47,589 nucleotides of DNA from Sedimentisphaerales bacterium (GTDB lineage Bacteria > Planctomycetota > Phycisphaerae > Sedimentisphaerales > Anaerobacaceae), in assembly GCA_016936075.1 (NCBI GenBank), contig JAFGPS010000128.1:1-47589 (forward strand). Reading direction: 5' to 3'. Every line of letters starts with the position of its first letter. Position 1 is the stretch's first letter. The position numbers and the translations under genes were made by a program. Below, one piece after another: positions 1 through 8,432 of this stretch. The notes under the pieces were generated by a model. That model made no database searches, had not been told where the DNA came from, and worked only from the letters and a program-made list of their open reading frames with translations.

Positions 1-48
1 AAATTTAATAATGTCTTTAACACAAGTTAATACAATATTTGTTATCAA

Positions 49-1173
49 TTAAGATTTGTTAAGTTTCTTTTTCCTTGAAAATAAAATTAGACCTGCAATA
101 GCTATAACCGCAACAGCCGCTCCAGCGATAGGCAATGCAATGCCAAGAGTTGTTTTCTTTTGAGGTTGAGTTGCCTCTGCAACAAACAAATCAGGGCGTT
201 TCTCTATAAATTCTTGAATATATTGTTTACCTCTTATAGCTCGTTTGCCATATTTGCCTTGAGGGTATTTTGTTATCAACTCATCCAAAAGAGAAATCAA
301 CCTTGTAGAGTTACCGTTTAAATATTCTACCCTTGTAAGCCCATCTAAAGCAACTTCTCGAATTGGAATGCCATAAGGTAATTGGTATGCTAAATTGAGA
401 TGCTTTTGGGCTGGTTCAAATAAAGGCTCTTCTATTTCTCCATTTTTATATTGTTCAAGAGATTGTTCATCCCCATATTTCTCCTCAAATTCTTTAGTTT
501 CTTCAATACCTAATCTCGCTGCAGCCATTTTGGCTATCATAGTATCCGGGCATTGCTCAACTACCATTTTAAAACGCTCCATCATACCTTCTGTTTCGGG
601 ATAGGATTCAAATTTTATATATTCACTATCCAATCCTAATATCAAAAGGTCTGATTCTCCTGTTAATATTGACAACGCCTTCTTTTCCTGTTCTGATGCT
701 GGCTTGACTTCAATTGTAGCGGGTTTAAACATTGTATTATCCCGCTCTCGGTCTGGATAATCTATCGTATATACACCAGGTTTATCAAAGATTAGTTTTT
801 TTGTTTTTTTATTATAAAAAAGTGTAAAATAACTTGAATAAACAAGCCCTTTATTATCTCTGCAAGTACGGACAGTAGGATAAATAGTTAGTTCTTTTAT
901 ATAATATCTTCCTTGGTTATCTTTAATAGCGACACATTCGGCGGCATCACTTCTACTCAAGCCTTGCATTGTTTTGTTTGAACTCGGATCGAGCTGTGGA
1001 TTAGAATATGTAAATTTGTATTCAATGATTATCGGCTCACCTACTTTGATTGTGGGATTGACGGCGATAAGTTCTTCTGTAGGTCTGTCTGAATTCTGAG
1101 CATTTATAGATTGAATGTCTATTAAATATAAAACGATAATCACTATTTTGGATATTACGTTTAATTTCTTCAT
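49..1173 (-). CDS. Secreted, C-terminally membrane-anchored protein of unknown function
   Basis: I do not recognise this 374-residue protein. A hydrophobic N-terminal signal peptide ends near the ...INAQ residues (about 1-26). The mature part starts with a beta-rich region whose wording (CRDNKG, FDKPGVYTIDYPD) resembles extracellular Ig-like domains that measure a bound ligand or load. It is followed by a helical, TPR-like stretch (about 190-325). The C-terminus has one clear transmembrane helix (about 342-365) followed by a basic RKKK tail, so the bulk should face the periplasm or exterior with the tail inside. A GGAG ribosome-binding site lies about 10 bases before the ATG, supporting this start. 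It stands alone next to the transposase gene, so context gives no function. CDS certain; role unknown. Confidence 0.85.
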   Translation of the reverse strand: MKKLNVISKIVIIVLYLIDIQSINAQNSDRPTEELIAVNPTIKVGEPIIIEYKFTYSNPQLDPSSNKTMQGLSRSDAAECVAIKDNQGRYYIKELTIYPTVRTCRDNKGLVYSSYFTLFYNKKTKKLIFDKPGVYTIDYPDRERDNTMFKPATIEVKPASEQEKKALSILTGESDLLILGLDSEYIKFESYPETEGMMERFKMVVEQCPDTMIAKMAAARLGIEETKEFEEKYGDEQSLEQYKNGEIEEPLFEPAQKHLNLAYQLPYGIPIREVALDGLTRVEYLNGNSTRLISLLDELITKYPQGKYGKRAIRGKQYIQEFIEKRPDLFVAEATQPQKKTTLGIALPIAGAAVAVIAIAGLILFSRKKKLNKS

Positions 1174-1266
1174 TATTATTTACTCCATATATTCACAATT
1201 TAATATTGTTTATATCACCAATTTATTATCTCGCGAAGTTCTTTTATACAATCATCACATAAATAA

Positions 1267-1953
1267 TTACAGAATATTAAGGTGTCCGGTACATTTTTTT
1301 GGTCTTCCTCTTTGCCTTATTGTTGATTCCAGATTCAATTTTTTTACTGCAATCATTTTCCATTCATTGTCTCCATAAGGCGTGCCTCTTTTTATACTAT
1401 TATTTAAATCCTCTTGATCGTTATTTTCTATAACATTATTAACTAACTTAGTCCAGTTATTTGGTAAAATAACTGGACTGGGACTCAATTTAAAAAATAA
1501 ATTAGTTCTATTACTTGTTGCCATGCTCGACCATTGCCATTGCTGTGTTTTTTCGACAAGGCCAGCCTGTAACGGATTTGCTTCTATATAACGTAAAACA
1601 GTGAGATAATGCGCATCATCCTGAACCGGAAAACTCTTGTAACGTCCCTGGTACATATGGCCTGAGCCAACTATATTATGCGAAACATGATAGCGTTTTG
1701 TATGTGTTAGAGTTATCCACTTCATAAAACTTGACAGGTCGCAATCATTTACCGGCCATAAAAGCAAATGCCAGTGATTACTCATAATACAATAGCCGCA
1801 TATACGCATATCGAATAGTTCTATCCCTTCTGCGAGAATTCTCTCAAAAGCGAAAAAATCGCCTTGTTTACGAAATATTCGCAGTCGTCCGTTTGCGCGG
1901 TTCAATACATGATAAACGTATCCGCCTAATGTAATCCTTTTCGCTCTTGGCAT
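1267..1953 (-). CDS. RAYT-type (Y1/IS200-like HUH) transposase
   Basis: This 228-residue protein has the layout of REP-associated tyrosine transposases. The N-terminal RxxYHVxNR-like segment (residues about 12-20) and the metal-binding HUH motif NHWHLLLW (H60 and H62) are present. So is the diagnostic block around residues 118-130, with tyrosine just before IEANPxxAGLV. HUH enzymes of this group nick single-stranded hairpins through the tyrosine. Length is typical. The gene appears intact. The last ten codons (KKCTGHLNIL) are encoded inside an inverted repeat that recurs 73 bases upstream of the start (see the repeat entries), so gene and repeats form one unit. RAYTs are usually single-copy, domesticated genes rather than active insertion sequences. 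Whether this one moves cannot be told from one copy. Confidence 0.92.
   Translation of the reverse strand: MPRAKRITLGGYVYHVLNRANGRLRIFRKQGDFFAFERILAEGIELFDMRICGYCIMSNHWHLLLWPVNDCDLSSFMKWITLTHTKRYHVSHNIVGSGHMYQGRYKSFPVQDDAHYLTVLRYIEANPLQAGLVEKTQQWQWSSMATSNRTNLFFKLSPSPVILPNNWTKLVNNVIENNDQEDLNNSIKRGTPYGDNEWKMIAVKKLNLESTIRQRGRPKKCTGHLNIL
1279..1300 (+). repeat. Left inverted repeat of the RAYT unit
   Basis: AAGGTGTCCGGTACATTTTTT here is the inverted counterpart of the sequence at 2026-2046, differing at one central base (G versus C). It overlaps the 3' end of the transposase gene, so the protein C-terminus is written in the repeat. Confidence 0.8.
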
Positions 1954-2025
1954 GAATTTAAAAGTATATGATTGTTAGAGTATTGTCAAGTAGTAATAAG
2001 GTATATGTTTGCAAAAAGCCGCGAT

Positions 2026-2046
2026 AAAAAATGTACGGGACACCTT
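2026..2046 (-). repeat. Right inverted repeat of the RAYT unit
   Basis: Read on the minus strand this is AAGGTGTCCCGTACATTTTTT, matching the left repeat at 1279-1300 in 20 of 21 bases. The two repeats enclose about 750 bases containing only the transposase gene. I see no further copy elsewhere in the window. Confidence 0.8.
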
Positions 2047-2071
2047 TTCCGGGGGCAAAATAACACAGTTC

Positions 2072-2100
2072 TTGACGCATACGAGCAAATCGCATATATT
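2072..2100 (+). promoter_or_regulatory. Sigma-70-type promoter for the ykgJ-like/hisS pair
   Basis: TTGACG (2072-2077) and TATATT (2095-2100) are separated by exactly 17 bases, each matching 5 of 6 consensus positions. It lies 44 bases before the next start codon and just outside the right RAYT repeat. Confidence 0.6.
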
Positions 2101-2143
2101 ATTGCCGATTATTGACAACCATTTATTGAAACGGACTTAAGAA

Positions 2144-2548
2144 ATGACACAAAAGAATCAATGTGAAAAATGCAAAGGTTTGTGTTGCAGGTATGTGGCA
2201 CTTCCGATAGAAAAACCCAAAGACAAGAGTGATTATGATGATATCAGGTGGTATTTGTGCCATGAAAATATCACAGTTTTTGTTGAGGATGGTGACTGGT
2301 ATATCAATATCAAAAACAAATGCAGGCATCTTAGTCCCAAAGATTATCGATGTTTGAATTATGAAAAAAGACCTAATATATGCAGGAAATACCGACATTC
2401 CGACTGCGATTTCGCTGAAGGTGAATATGATTACGAACTCCATTTTACAGACGATAGGCAAATGGAAGAGTATATAAAAATAAAATTCGATAATAATGTA
2501 AAAGAAAAAACCAATCCAAAAGCAAAGAAGAAAAAGAGCATTAAATGA
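2144..2548 (+). CDS. YkgJ-family CxxCxGxCC zinc/iron-chelating protein
   Basis: A 134-residue protein with the hallmark cysteine cluster CEKCKGLCC near the N-terminus (residues 7-15). Further cysteines occur in CRHLSPKDYRCLNYEKRPNICRKY (about 66-88) and at SDCDF. This is the YkgJ/UPF0153 pattern, thought to coordinate a metal; the physiological role of the family is poorly defined. The lysine-rich tail is not conserved in style and may be disordered. Its stop overlaps the hisS start by four bases (ATGA), implying translational coupling and one transcript. The promoter at 2072-2100 should drive both. Family assignment is firm, function is not. Confidence 0.85.
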   Translation: MTQKNQCEKCKGLCCRYVALPIEKPKDKSDYDDIRWYLCHENITVFVEDGDWYINIKNKCRHLSPKDYRCLNYEKRPNICRKYRHSDCDFAEGEYDYELHFTDDRQMEEYIKIKFDNNVKEKTNPKAKKKKSIK

Positions 2549-3834
2549 CAATACCGCCGGTAAAAGGAACGAGGGATTTCTATCCTTCTGAGATGGCTGT
2601 TCACAACTGGATAGTTGACGGCTGGAAAAAAATATCGCTTAGAAATGGTTTCCAGGAATATGACGGACCTATTTTCGAGTATCTGAAGATGTACCAGGTA
2701 AAAAGCGGCGATGAAATTGTTGAACAGCTATTTTCGCTTACCGACAGGGGGGGACGCGACCTCGCCTTGAGGCCGGAAATGACTCCGACTCTTGCTCGTA
2801 TGGTGAATCAGAAAATAAATGCTCTTGCCAAGCCCATAAAGTGGTTTTCTGTTCCGAGATTATTTAGAGCGGAACGACCGCAAAAAGGCAGACTACGTGA
2901 ATTTTTCCAGTGGAACATAGATATAATTGGTATCGATAATGTCCTTGCGGACGCTGAAGTGATATTTACAACTATTGATTACCTTCGCCAAATCGGCCTG
3001 ACAAGCAAAGATATAAAAGTAAAAATATCAAGCCGTGAGTTTTTGGCGGGTTTTCTGAAAAGCATTGGAATACCTGACGAAAAACTTGGCGATATCTATG
3101 TTCTGCTGGATAAAAGTGCAAAACTGCCGCCCGGAGTCTTTGAAGAATTACTCAATGAACAGATTCCTGATAAAACTATATCAAGAAAAGTTCTCGATTT
3201 TATGGTAGAGCAATCAATTGAGCAGGTACGAGATTTAACCGCTTCAAACGAAAGTACAGAATCTGCTCTTGAGGACCTGAGTAGTGTTTTTGATTATCTG
3301 GAAAATATGGGAGTAGGGGATTTTTGCATTTTTGATCCCGGAATTGTTCGTGGCCTGGCATATTACACAGGGATCGTTTTTGAAGTACATGACGCGGTTG
3401 GTGAACTTCGCGCAATATGCGGCGGGGGGCGTTATGATAACCTTCTTAAAGATTTCGGCGGTCCCTCAATACCCGCGACCGGAATGGGAATGGGAGATTG
3501 TGTTCTCGAAATTCTCCTTAGCGAAAAAGGACTTCTCGATAAGCAGCTACCCAAAAACGCAATAGATTATTTTGTAGCATACGTCGATGATGCTTATAAG
3601 AATCAGGCAGTAAAAATTACAATGGAATTGCGTTCCAAAGGCATGTCCGCGAATTTCAGCTATAAAGCGGCAAAGTTAAATAAGCAGCTCAAACAGGCTT
3701 CTGACCAGAATGCGGGCAAATGTATTATTATTGGGCAGGAGATAGAATCGAATCAAGTTGCGGTTAAAGATATGACAACAAGTGAACAGAAACTTGTTGA
3801 CCTTAATGAATTTCTATCTGGAATACATACTTAA
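2545..3834 (+). CDS. hisS: Histidyl-tRNA synthetase
   Basis: Charges tRNA-His with histidine in the cytoplasm. The 429-residue length is normal for bacterial HisRS. The N-terminal PPVKGTRDFYP opening, class II motif 2 (FRAERPQKGRLREFFQWNID, about residues 107-126), the histidine-specific block GLAYYTGIVFEV (about 270-281) and motif GGGRYDNL (about 291-298) are all visible. A C-terminal anticodon-binding domain follows (about 335-425). The ATG overlaps the preceding ykgJ-like stop, so the start is well constrained. Followed by a strong hairpin at 3859-3875. Confidence 0.97.
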   Translation: MTIPPVKGTRDFYPSEMAVHNWIVDGWKKISLRNGFQEYDGPIFEYLKMYQVKSGDEIVEQLFSLTDRGGRDLALRPEMTPTLARMVNQKINALAKPIKWFSVPRLFRAERPQKGRLREFFQWNIDIIGIDNVLADAEVIFTTIDYLRQIGLTSKDIKVKISSREFLAGFLKSIGIPDEKLGDIYVLLDKSAKLPPGVFEELLNEQIPDKTISRKVLDFMVEQSIEQVRDLTASNESTESALEDLSSVFDYLENMGVGDFCIFDPGIVRGLAYYTGIVFEVHDAVGELRAICGGGRYDNLLKDFGGPSIPATGMGMGDCVLEILLSEKGLLDKQLPKNAIDYFVAYVDDAYKNQAVKITMELRSKGMSANFSYKAAKLNKQLKQASDQNAGKCIIIGQEIESNQVAVKDMTTSEQKLVDLNEFLSGIHT

Positions 3835-3858
3835 TTTTTAGAATCGGCAGGGCGGCAG

Positions 3859-3875
3859 CCTTCCCTGAGGGAAGG
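3859..3875 (+). terminator. Hairpin downstream of hisS, possible terminator
   Basis: Perfect 7-bp stem CCTTCCC/GGGAAGG with a TGA loop, 25 bases after the hisS stop. There is no long T-tract on the plus strand (only GATGTTT follows), so it could equally be an mRNA 3'-end stabiliser or an interspersed palindrome. Confidence 0.4.
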
Positions 3876-3902
3876 GATGTTTAAAAGAGAGGCTCGAATT
3901 GA

Positions 3903-4421
3903 ATGCAGGATTCATTTCCGAATCATTACGAGATGGCTTTTCAAAACTGGCTCATCGACCATAGTATCGAGCATGTGGCATTAAACAACGAAAGAGCAAT
4001 AGAACTTGGACATTCCGGGATTAAGAGTTTCGATTTTTTATTGGAATTAGAAAGCGGAAGAAAAATCCTCGCGGAAGTAAAGGGGCGGAGATTCAAGGGA
4101 ACTACACTCGAAAAATTAACATCTCTTGAATGCTGGGTTACGGCCGGTGATATAGATGGCTTGACAAAATGGACGGAAATTCTTGGTCCTGAATACAAAG
4201 CTGTTTTTATTTTCACTTATAAGATTGATAATGTTGATGTCGATTTTGACGGCCAGGAAGTGTTCGAATTCGATTCGAACAGATATATCTTTTTTTGTGT
4301 TGGTCTTGACGATTATCGCAGATTCATGAAGCAAAGAAGCCCAAAATGGCGAACGGTTACACTCCCAGCCGAAAAATTCAGGCAATGTGCCGCACAACTG
4401 TCTGATTTATTAAGTTTATGA
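3903..4421 (+). CDS. Orphan protein with PD-(D/E)XK nuclease-like core
   Basis: 172 residues. The order HYEMAFQNWLI (Glu near residue 8), then KSFDFLLEL (Asp about 44), then a short gap and AEVKGRR (Glu-x-Lys about 58-60) reproduces the acidic/EXK arrangement of the PD-(D/E)XK fold. HYExxF-type orphans of this kind occur in planctomycete-like genomes, to my knowledge without assigned function. The C-terminal half (about 85-150) alternates short strands and helices and has no recognised domain. A purine-rich GAGAGG lies 11 bases before the ATG. No restriction-modification, CRISPR or toxin partner is adjacent. A DNA-processing role is inference from the fold motif only. Confidence 0.75.
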   Translation: MQDSFPNHYEMAFQNWLIDHSIEHVALNNERAIELGHSGIKSFDFLLELESGRKILAEVKGRRFKGTTLEKLTSLECWVTAGDIDGLTKWTEILGPEYKAVFIFTYKIDNVDVDFDGQEVFEFDSNRYIFFCVGLDDYRRFMKQRSPKWRTVTLPAEKFRQCAAQLSDLLSL

Positions 4422-4521
4422 AAATTACAAAAATTGTAACCTTTGGTATAGTTTTATTGTATAAATAGTAAAACGAAGAAATTTAGATTAATTGTATTTT
4501 TTTATATTAAAGGCTAAATGT

Positions 4522-5457
4522 ATGGATAAGCTAAGGATTATTCTGGTTTTAAATATATTGCTTTTTGCGGGTATGTTCGCAAGCGGCTCAGTTCCAATCG
4601 AGAGAATTGGTCTTGATGCAAACTGGTTCGCTCAATTTGACTGTGGTTTGTTTTTAAAATCCGTTTCAGGAGAAGCAATAAAAAAACATTTGACAGAGTT
4701 AGATGTTGAAAAACGATTAGAAGACTTTGCTATTTATTTTGGTTTCAATCCTCTCGAAGATGTTCAAAATGTAATGTTATACGGGCAGGGTAATGACCGG
4801 GATAAAGCGGTTCTGTTAATTGAAGGCAAATTCAATAAAGAAAGATTATTGGCACTTGTGGGGATGAATGCTGAATTTAAAGAGATAGTTTATGATGATA
4901 TCACTATTCAGCAATGGCGAGAAACAGATAAAAACGTTCAGCAAAGTGCTGAAGGGCGAATGATATACGGTTGCTTTTTTAGAGATGATTTGATAATGCT
5001 CTGTTCTGGTCTATCGTGTTTAAAGGATGCGATAGATGTTATGAAAGGCACAAGAAAAAGCACATCAGAAGAAATATTCAAAGATTCGTTACTATTGGAT
5101 TCCAATGTATTTCTCCATATAGCTGCTAAAGATATTGCCCAATTATTAGGTGATGAGCCAAATGCTGCTGTGCTGAAACAAACTGAACAGATAATTATTG
5201 GAGTTGGTCAGGATTCGGAAAATATATTTGCTTGCGTGAAATTAAAAGCTAAATCGCAGGAAACTGCTCGAAATATCAGTAAATTGGTAGATGGTATTAT
5301 TGCCTTGCTTTCTTTAGCCGGAGATGAGCAGCCTGAATTGGCAAAGATAGGGCAAATGATAAAACTTACAACTGATTATGACAAGGTAGAGATTCGTTTG
5401 GAATTGGAGCCAGCGTTGGTTCAGCAAATAATAGAAAATAACACTGGCAAAATATAA
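4522..5457 (+). CDS. Secreted protein of unknown function upstream of an ECF sigma gene
   Basis: A 311-residue protein, not assigned to a family. I place the start at the ATG at 4522, preceded by TAAAGG, rather than the upstream TTG at 4492. The N-terminus is then a standard signal peptide (MDKLRIILVLNILLFAGMFASGS). The mature part has a DANWFAQFDCG segment and several repeats of an alpha/beta pattern with long amphipathic helices, resembling lipoprotein-like self-scoring domains of planctomycetes. It has no transmembrane helix after the signal and no lipobox. It sits 38 bases before the sigma-factor gene on the same strand, so it may be co-transcribed and could be a sensor or target of that sigma system. 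The function is unproven. Confidence 0.8.
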   Translation: MDKLRIILVLNILLFAGMFASGSVPIERIGLDANWFAQFDCGLFLKSVSGEAIKKHLTELDVEKRLEDFAIYFGFNPLEDVQNVMLYGQGNDRDKAVLLIEGKFNKERLLALVGMNAEFKEIVYDDITIQQWRETDKNVQQSAEGRMIYGCFFRDDLIMLCSGLSCLKDAIDVMKGTRKSTSEEIFKDSLLLDSNVFLHIAAKDIAQLLGDEPNAAVLKQTEQIIIGVGQDSENIFACVKLKAKSQETARNISKLVDGIIALLSLAGDEQPELAKIGQMIKLTTDYDKVEIRLELEPALVQQIIENNTGKI

Positions 5458-5495
5458 GAAAAAAGAAAGAGACTTGAAGTTAGAGTTATTATTTC

Positions 5496-6056
5496 GTGAA
5501 TAAAGTTAGCGCTACTGATGAAGAGCTTGCTCTCTATGCACAAAATGGATGCCGCGAATCCTTTGCGGAATTGGTCCGCAGGTATAGTGATAGTCTTTTA
5601 TATGTTATTCGCGGATATACTTCAAATAGGGACGATGCTGAGGATTTAGTGCAGGAAACTTTTATTAAAACGTATCGGAATCTTCAGAAGTATCAAAATA
5701 AATATAAATTTTCGACGTGGCTTTTTACTATAGCACGTCGTTTGGCAATAAATCATTATCATCATGTTAAGAGAGTTCAGCAGGTCGAAAAACTTTCTGA
5801 GCATGAAAAGATTTCACGTGAAACAGTACAGGATGATAATTCTGGTATTAGTTTATGGTCTTTGGCTGAGAAATTGTCACTTAATCAATACCAGGTTCTA
5901 TGGTTTAAGTACTCTGAGGAAATGTCGATTAAAGATATTTCGAAAGTAATGGGAAAATCTCAGGTGAACGTAAAAGTTCTTTTATACAGGGCTCGGAAAG
6001 CTATGTCAGAACAATTGAAAACTTTACCGAAAGATGATGTTGAGACAGAATTGTAA
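5496..6056 (+). CDS. ECF-type RNA polymerase sigma factor
   Basis: 186 residues with sigma-70 region 2 (about 20-90; DDAEDLVQETFIKTYRNL and FSTWLFTIARRLAINHYHH are textbook). Region 4 is at about 120-178 (MSIKDISKVMGKSQVNVKVLLYRARKAM is the helix-turn-helix). This is the RpoE/SigW-like layout that directs RNA polymerase to a small regulon. Start is a GTG; no stronger start with the correct N-terminus is visible. The next gene, 43 bases on, encodes a cysteine-containing single-pass membrane protein that fits an anti-sigma factor, so the pair probably forms a sigma/anti-sigma switch. Confidence 0.95.
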   Translation: MNKVSATDEELALYAQNGCRESFAELVRRYSDSLLYVIRGYTSNRDDAEDLVQETFIKTYRNLQKYQNKYKFSTWLFTIARRLAINHYHHVKRVQQVEKLSEHEKISRETVQDDNSGISLWSLAEKLSLNQYQVLWFKYSEEMSIKDISKVMGKSQVNVKVLLYRARKAMSEQLKTLPKDDVETEL

Positions 6057-6099
6057 TTATCAAGAATAACGTCATTACGTAGAAAGCAGTAGGTGTAAA

Positions 6100-6666
6100 A
6101 TGTTTTGTTGGTTTTATCGTTTGAATATCTCGCATTCATTTGATGTGGAAAAACCTGTCATGGCTATGACGAAAAAGCATTTAGAAAATTGCGAAAGCTG
6201 TAAGCATTTTTATAATGTAACAAACTTTATGGAAAGTGCTTTACCTGCTGAAGCAAGACTTATTACTAAAGATTTTTCTTCAGAAGCAAATGATCAAATT
6301 ATGCAAAATATAACCGAATATAAAATGAATCCGGTTCCTTTTAGAATGAATTTGCGACCGATTGCGGTCGCTGCCGGAATTGTTTATATTTTTCTAATTA
6401 GTACTTTCTTTCTGCCATCAAATCCGACGGTAGAAGAAAAGGACCGGTTTAATGAAGCTATCACAGAATTTTCAAATATTGTCAACCTTGACAAAGGAGC
6501 TTCTTTTGCGGGAGTCATTCAAGGGCCAATCCAAACTGAGCTGGAAAATATTGTTGGTGACATAAAATCTGTCGCTCAATTTCTTTTTACGTGTGTTGAT
6601 ATTAACGTAGATATTGCAGGTAAAATAGATGATTCTGGGGAGGGTAATGCAAATCCACAGAAATAA
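6100..6666 (+). CDS. Probable zinc-finger anti-sigma factor, single-pass membrane protein
   Basis: 188 residues. A histidine/cysteine cluster, H27-x3-C31-x2-C34 (KHLENCESCKHF), matches the zinc-binding anti-sigma (ZAS/zf-HC2) signature. It lies in the N-terminal cytoplasmic part that would bind the sigma factor. One transmembrane helix follows at about residues 86-105, then an ~80-residue extracytoplasmic domain with no recognised fold. Gene order directly behind the ECF sigma gene supports this role. The protein lacks obvious site-2 protease hallmarks, so how it is released is not visible. Function inferred from motif, topology and neighbour. Confidence 0.8.
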   Translation: MFCWFYRLNISHSFDVEKPVMAMTKKHLENCESCKHFYNVTNFMESALPAEARLITKDFSSEANDQIMQNITEYKMNPVPFRMNLRPIAVAAGIVYIFLISTFFLPSNPTVEEKDRFNEAITEFSNIVNLDKGASFAGVIQGPIQTELENIVGDIKSVAQFLFTCVDINVDIAGKIDDSGEGNANPQK

Positions 6667-6815
6667 TTATTTTCAAATCACCCAAATTACTTTATCCGTA
6701 GTATCCCTTGAAAATCTCTGGACGCTGGATTATTGTCTTGATAAAATTATTCAACTGGGATTTGGTGAAATTGTACTATAAATAAGCGTTTTAACATTCA
6801 TATTCAGGTTATATT

Positions 6816-6956
6816 ATGAAATCATATATAATTTTAGTTGTTTTAGCCGCGATTATTTGTTTTATAGCAGGTTGCGGACCGGGACAGCCTTTTGAGATTG
6901 AAGAGCATTTTGCTTGTCAGGCACAGGGTCAAATTCTGGTTGCAGCGGCAGAATAG
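6816..6956 (+). CDS. Small lipoprotein (46 residues)
   Basis: A short gene in the gap behind the anti-sigma gene. The product starts MKSYIILVVLAAIICFIAGC: a hydrophobic signal with lipobox IAGC (Cys20), followed by only 26 mature residues (GPGQPFEIEEHF..., one more Cys at 34). Lipoprotein-signal cleavage and lipidation are expected. The upstream spacing carries a weak AGG (CAGGTT) about 7 bases before the ATG. Small lipoproteins next to ECF sigma genes are often regulon members or accessory sensors, which is inference here. Expression is not proven. Confidence 0.6.
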   Translation: MKSYIILVVLAAIICFIAGCGPGQPFEIEEHFACQAQGQILVAAAE

Positions 6957-7076
6957 AAAAATTCTTAAGTTTTTTTAATAAATAGCGCAATATTTAAGGC
7001 TATCATGCGTCTATGAATATATAGGTATATGTAAATCGTGTTTTTAAAACGATAATTTAACAAGAAAGGACACAGG

Positions 7077-8432
7077 ATGAAAAAATCCCGTACGATAATT
7101 ATCGTTGTCGTTCTGATATTGGTAATTCTGGCTATAGTTCAGGTTGTGGTGAAAGCAAAACTTGCCTCAAAAAATAATGGCCAGGTTGTACATATCGAAA
7201 ATCCGCAAATAGGTGAATTAACCGAATTCGTTAGTGCACCGGGTGAAATCGAACCTAAAACGAAAGTCGAGTTAAGCGCGAAAGTTACTTCCCGTATTAT
7301 TGAGCTTCCTTTCGATGAAGGTGAAACTGTAACCAAAGGAGATCCTTTGGTGAAGCTGGATGCAAAAGATCTTGAAAGTCAGTTAAGTTACGCAAAATCT
7401 TCGAGAGATGGACAGGCGGCACAACTTAAAGTCGAAAAAGCAAGAATTGAAAGCCAGAGGGCAACTCTTACTGGCCTTGAAGCTCAATTGAAACAGGCTC
7501 AACACGATTTGGAGCGTCAAAAAGGGCTTCTCGCGTCAAATGATATAAGCCCTACGACTTATGAACAGGCTGCGTTAAAGACGGATCAATTATCGTCACA
7601 ATACAATTCATCTATACGTTCTCTTGAAGCGGCAGAGCTTGGTTTGAAGGTGCTTGAACATAATCTCGAAGCCTCTAATGCAAGAGTCGAAGAAGCAGAA
7701 GAAGCACTGACTTATACGACTATTACTTCACCCATAGACGGCGTGGTGACACGAGTAAATGCTGAAGTAGGTGAGATTGTTATGGTCGGAACGATGAATA
7801 ATCCTGGAACGGTAATAATTGAAGTTGCGGACCTTTCAAAAATGTTGGTCGTGGCGCAGGTTGATGAAGCTGATGTCGCAAAAATCAAGACCGGCCAAAC
7901 TGCAAAAGTACAGGTAAACGCTTTTCCTGACTCTGAATTTTGCGGTGTAGTTCAATCTGTAGCTTTGTCTCACTCAAACTCGTCAACCGGAACAAAATAT
8001 TTCAGAACTGAAATTCTTCTCGATTCAATGGAAGATAAATTGTTTTCAGGTTTGACTGCACATGTTGATATCGAAACATTAAAACACACTGATGTATTGA
8101 CAGTTCCTATGCAGGCAGTGATGGACCGAAATCTTGATGAACTTCCGTTGGATATTCGTGAAAATAATCCCTATATTGATAAGGAAAAAACATTTGCTAT
8201 CGTTGTTTATCGTTATATAGACGGTAAAGCGGTTGTTACGCCTGTTAAAATGGGACAAAGTGATTTAACGCATACGATTATAGAAGAAGGTATCTCAGAA
8301 AATGACAAAATCGTAGTTGGGCCTTACAAAGTTCTCGATAGTTTGAAAAACGACCAGAAGCTTCAGGATGAGAAAGAAGTAGAAGCTAAAAAGAAACAAA
8401 CACAGAAGAAAGCCGATGCAAACAGTATCTAA
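7077..8432 (+). CDS. HlyD/MacA-like periplasmic adaptor of an ABC efflux system
   Basis: 451 residues. One N-terminal transmembrane helix (about 5-27) anchors the protein; the rest is periplasmic. The lipoyl/barrel-sandwich halves (about 45-95 and 210-245; TTITSPIDGVVTRVNAEVGEIV is the second half-motif) flank a long coiled coil (about 95-205, rich in Ala/Glu/Gln/Leu). A beta-barrel domain follows (about 245-340; VVAQVDEADVAKIKTGQTAKV). The C-terminus is a lysine/glutamine-rich tail. It bridges the inner-membrane permease and outer-membrane channel in a MacAB-TolC-type pump. GAAAGGA lies 11-13 bases upstream of the ATG. The stop overlaps the ATPase gene by 17 bases, so the operon is tightly coupled. 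Substrate unknown. Confidence 0.93.
   Translation: MKKSRTIIIVVVLILVILAIVQVVVKAKLASKNNGQVVHIENPQIGELTEFVSAPGEIEPKTKVELSAKVTSRIIELPFDEGETVTKGDPLVKLDAKDLESQLSYAKSSRDGQAAQLKVEKARIESQRATLTGLEAQLKQAQHDLERQKGLLASNDISPTTYEQAALKTDQLSSQYNSSIRSLEAAELGLKVLEHNLEASNARVEEAEEALTYTTITSPIDGVVTRVNAEVGEIVMVGTMNNPGTVIIEVADLSKMLVVAQVDEADVAKIKTGQTAKVQVNAFPDSEFCGVVQSVALSHSNSSTGTKYFRTEILLDSMEDKLFSGLTAHVDIETLKHTDVLTVPMQAVMDRNLDELPLDIRENNPYIDKEKTFAIVVYRYIDGKAVVTPVKMGQSDLTHTIIEEGISENDKIVVGPYKVLDSLKNDQKLQDEKEVEAKKKQTQKKADANSI

Noticed and set aside
2123..2551. Minus-strand ORF opposite the ykgJ-like gene
   Set aside because: Phe/Ile-rich hydrophobic shadow of a gene with a strong family signature on the plus strand.
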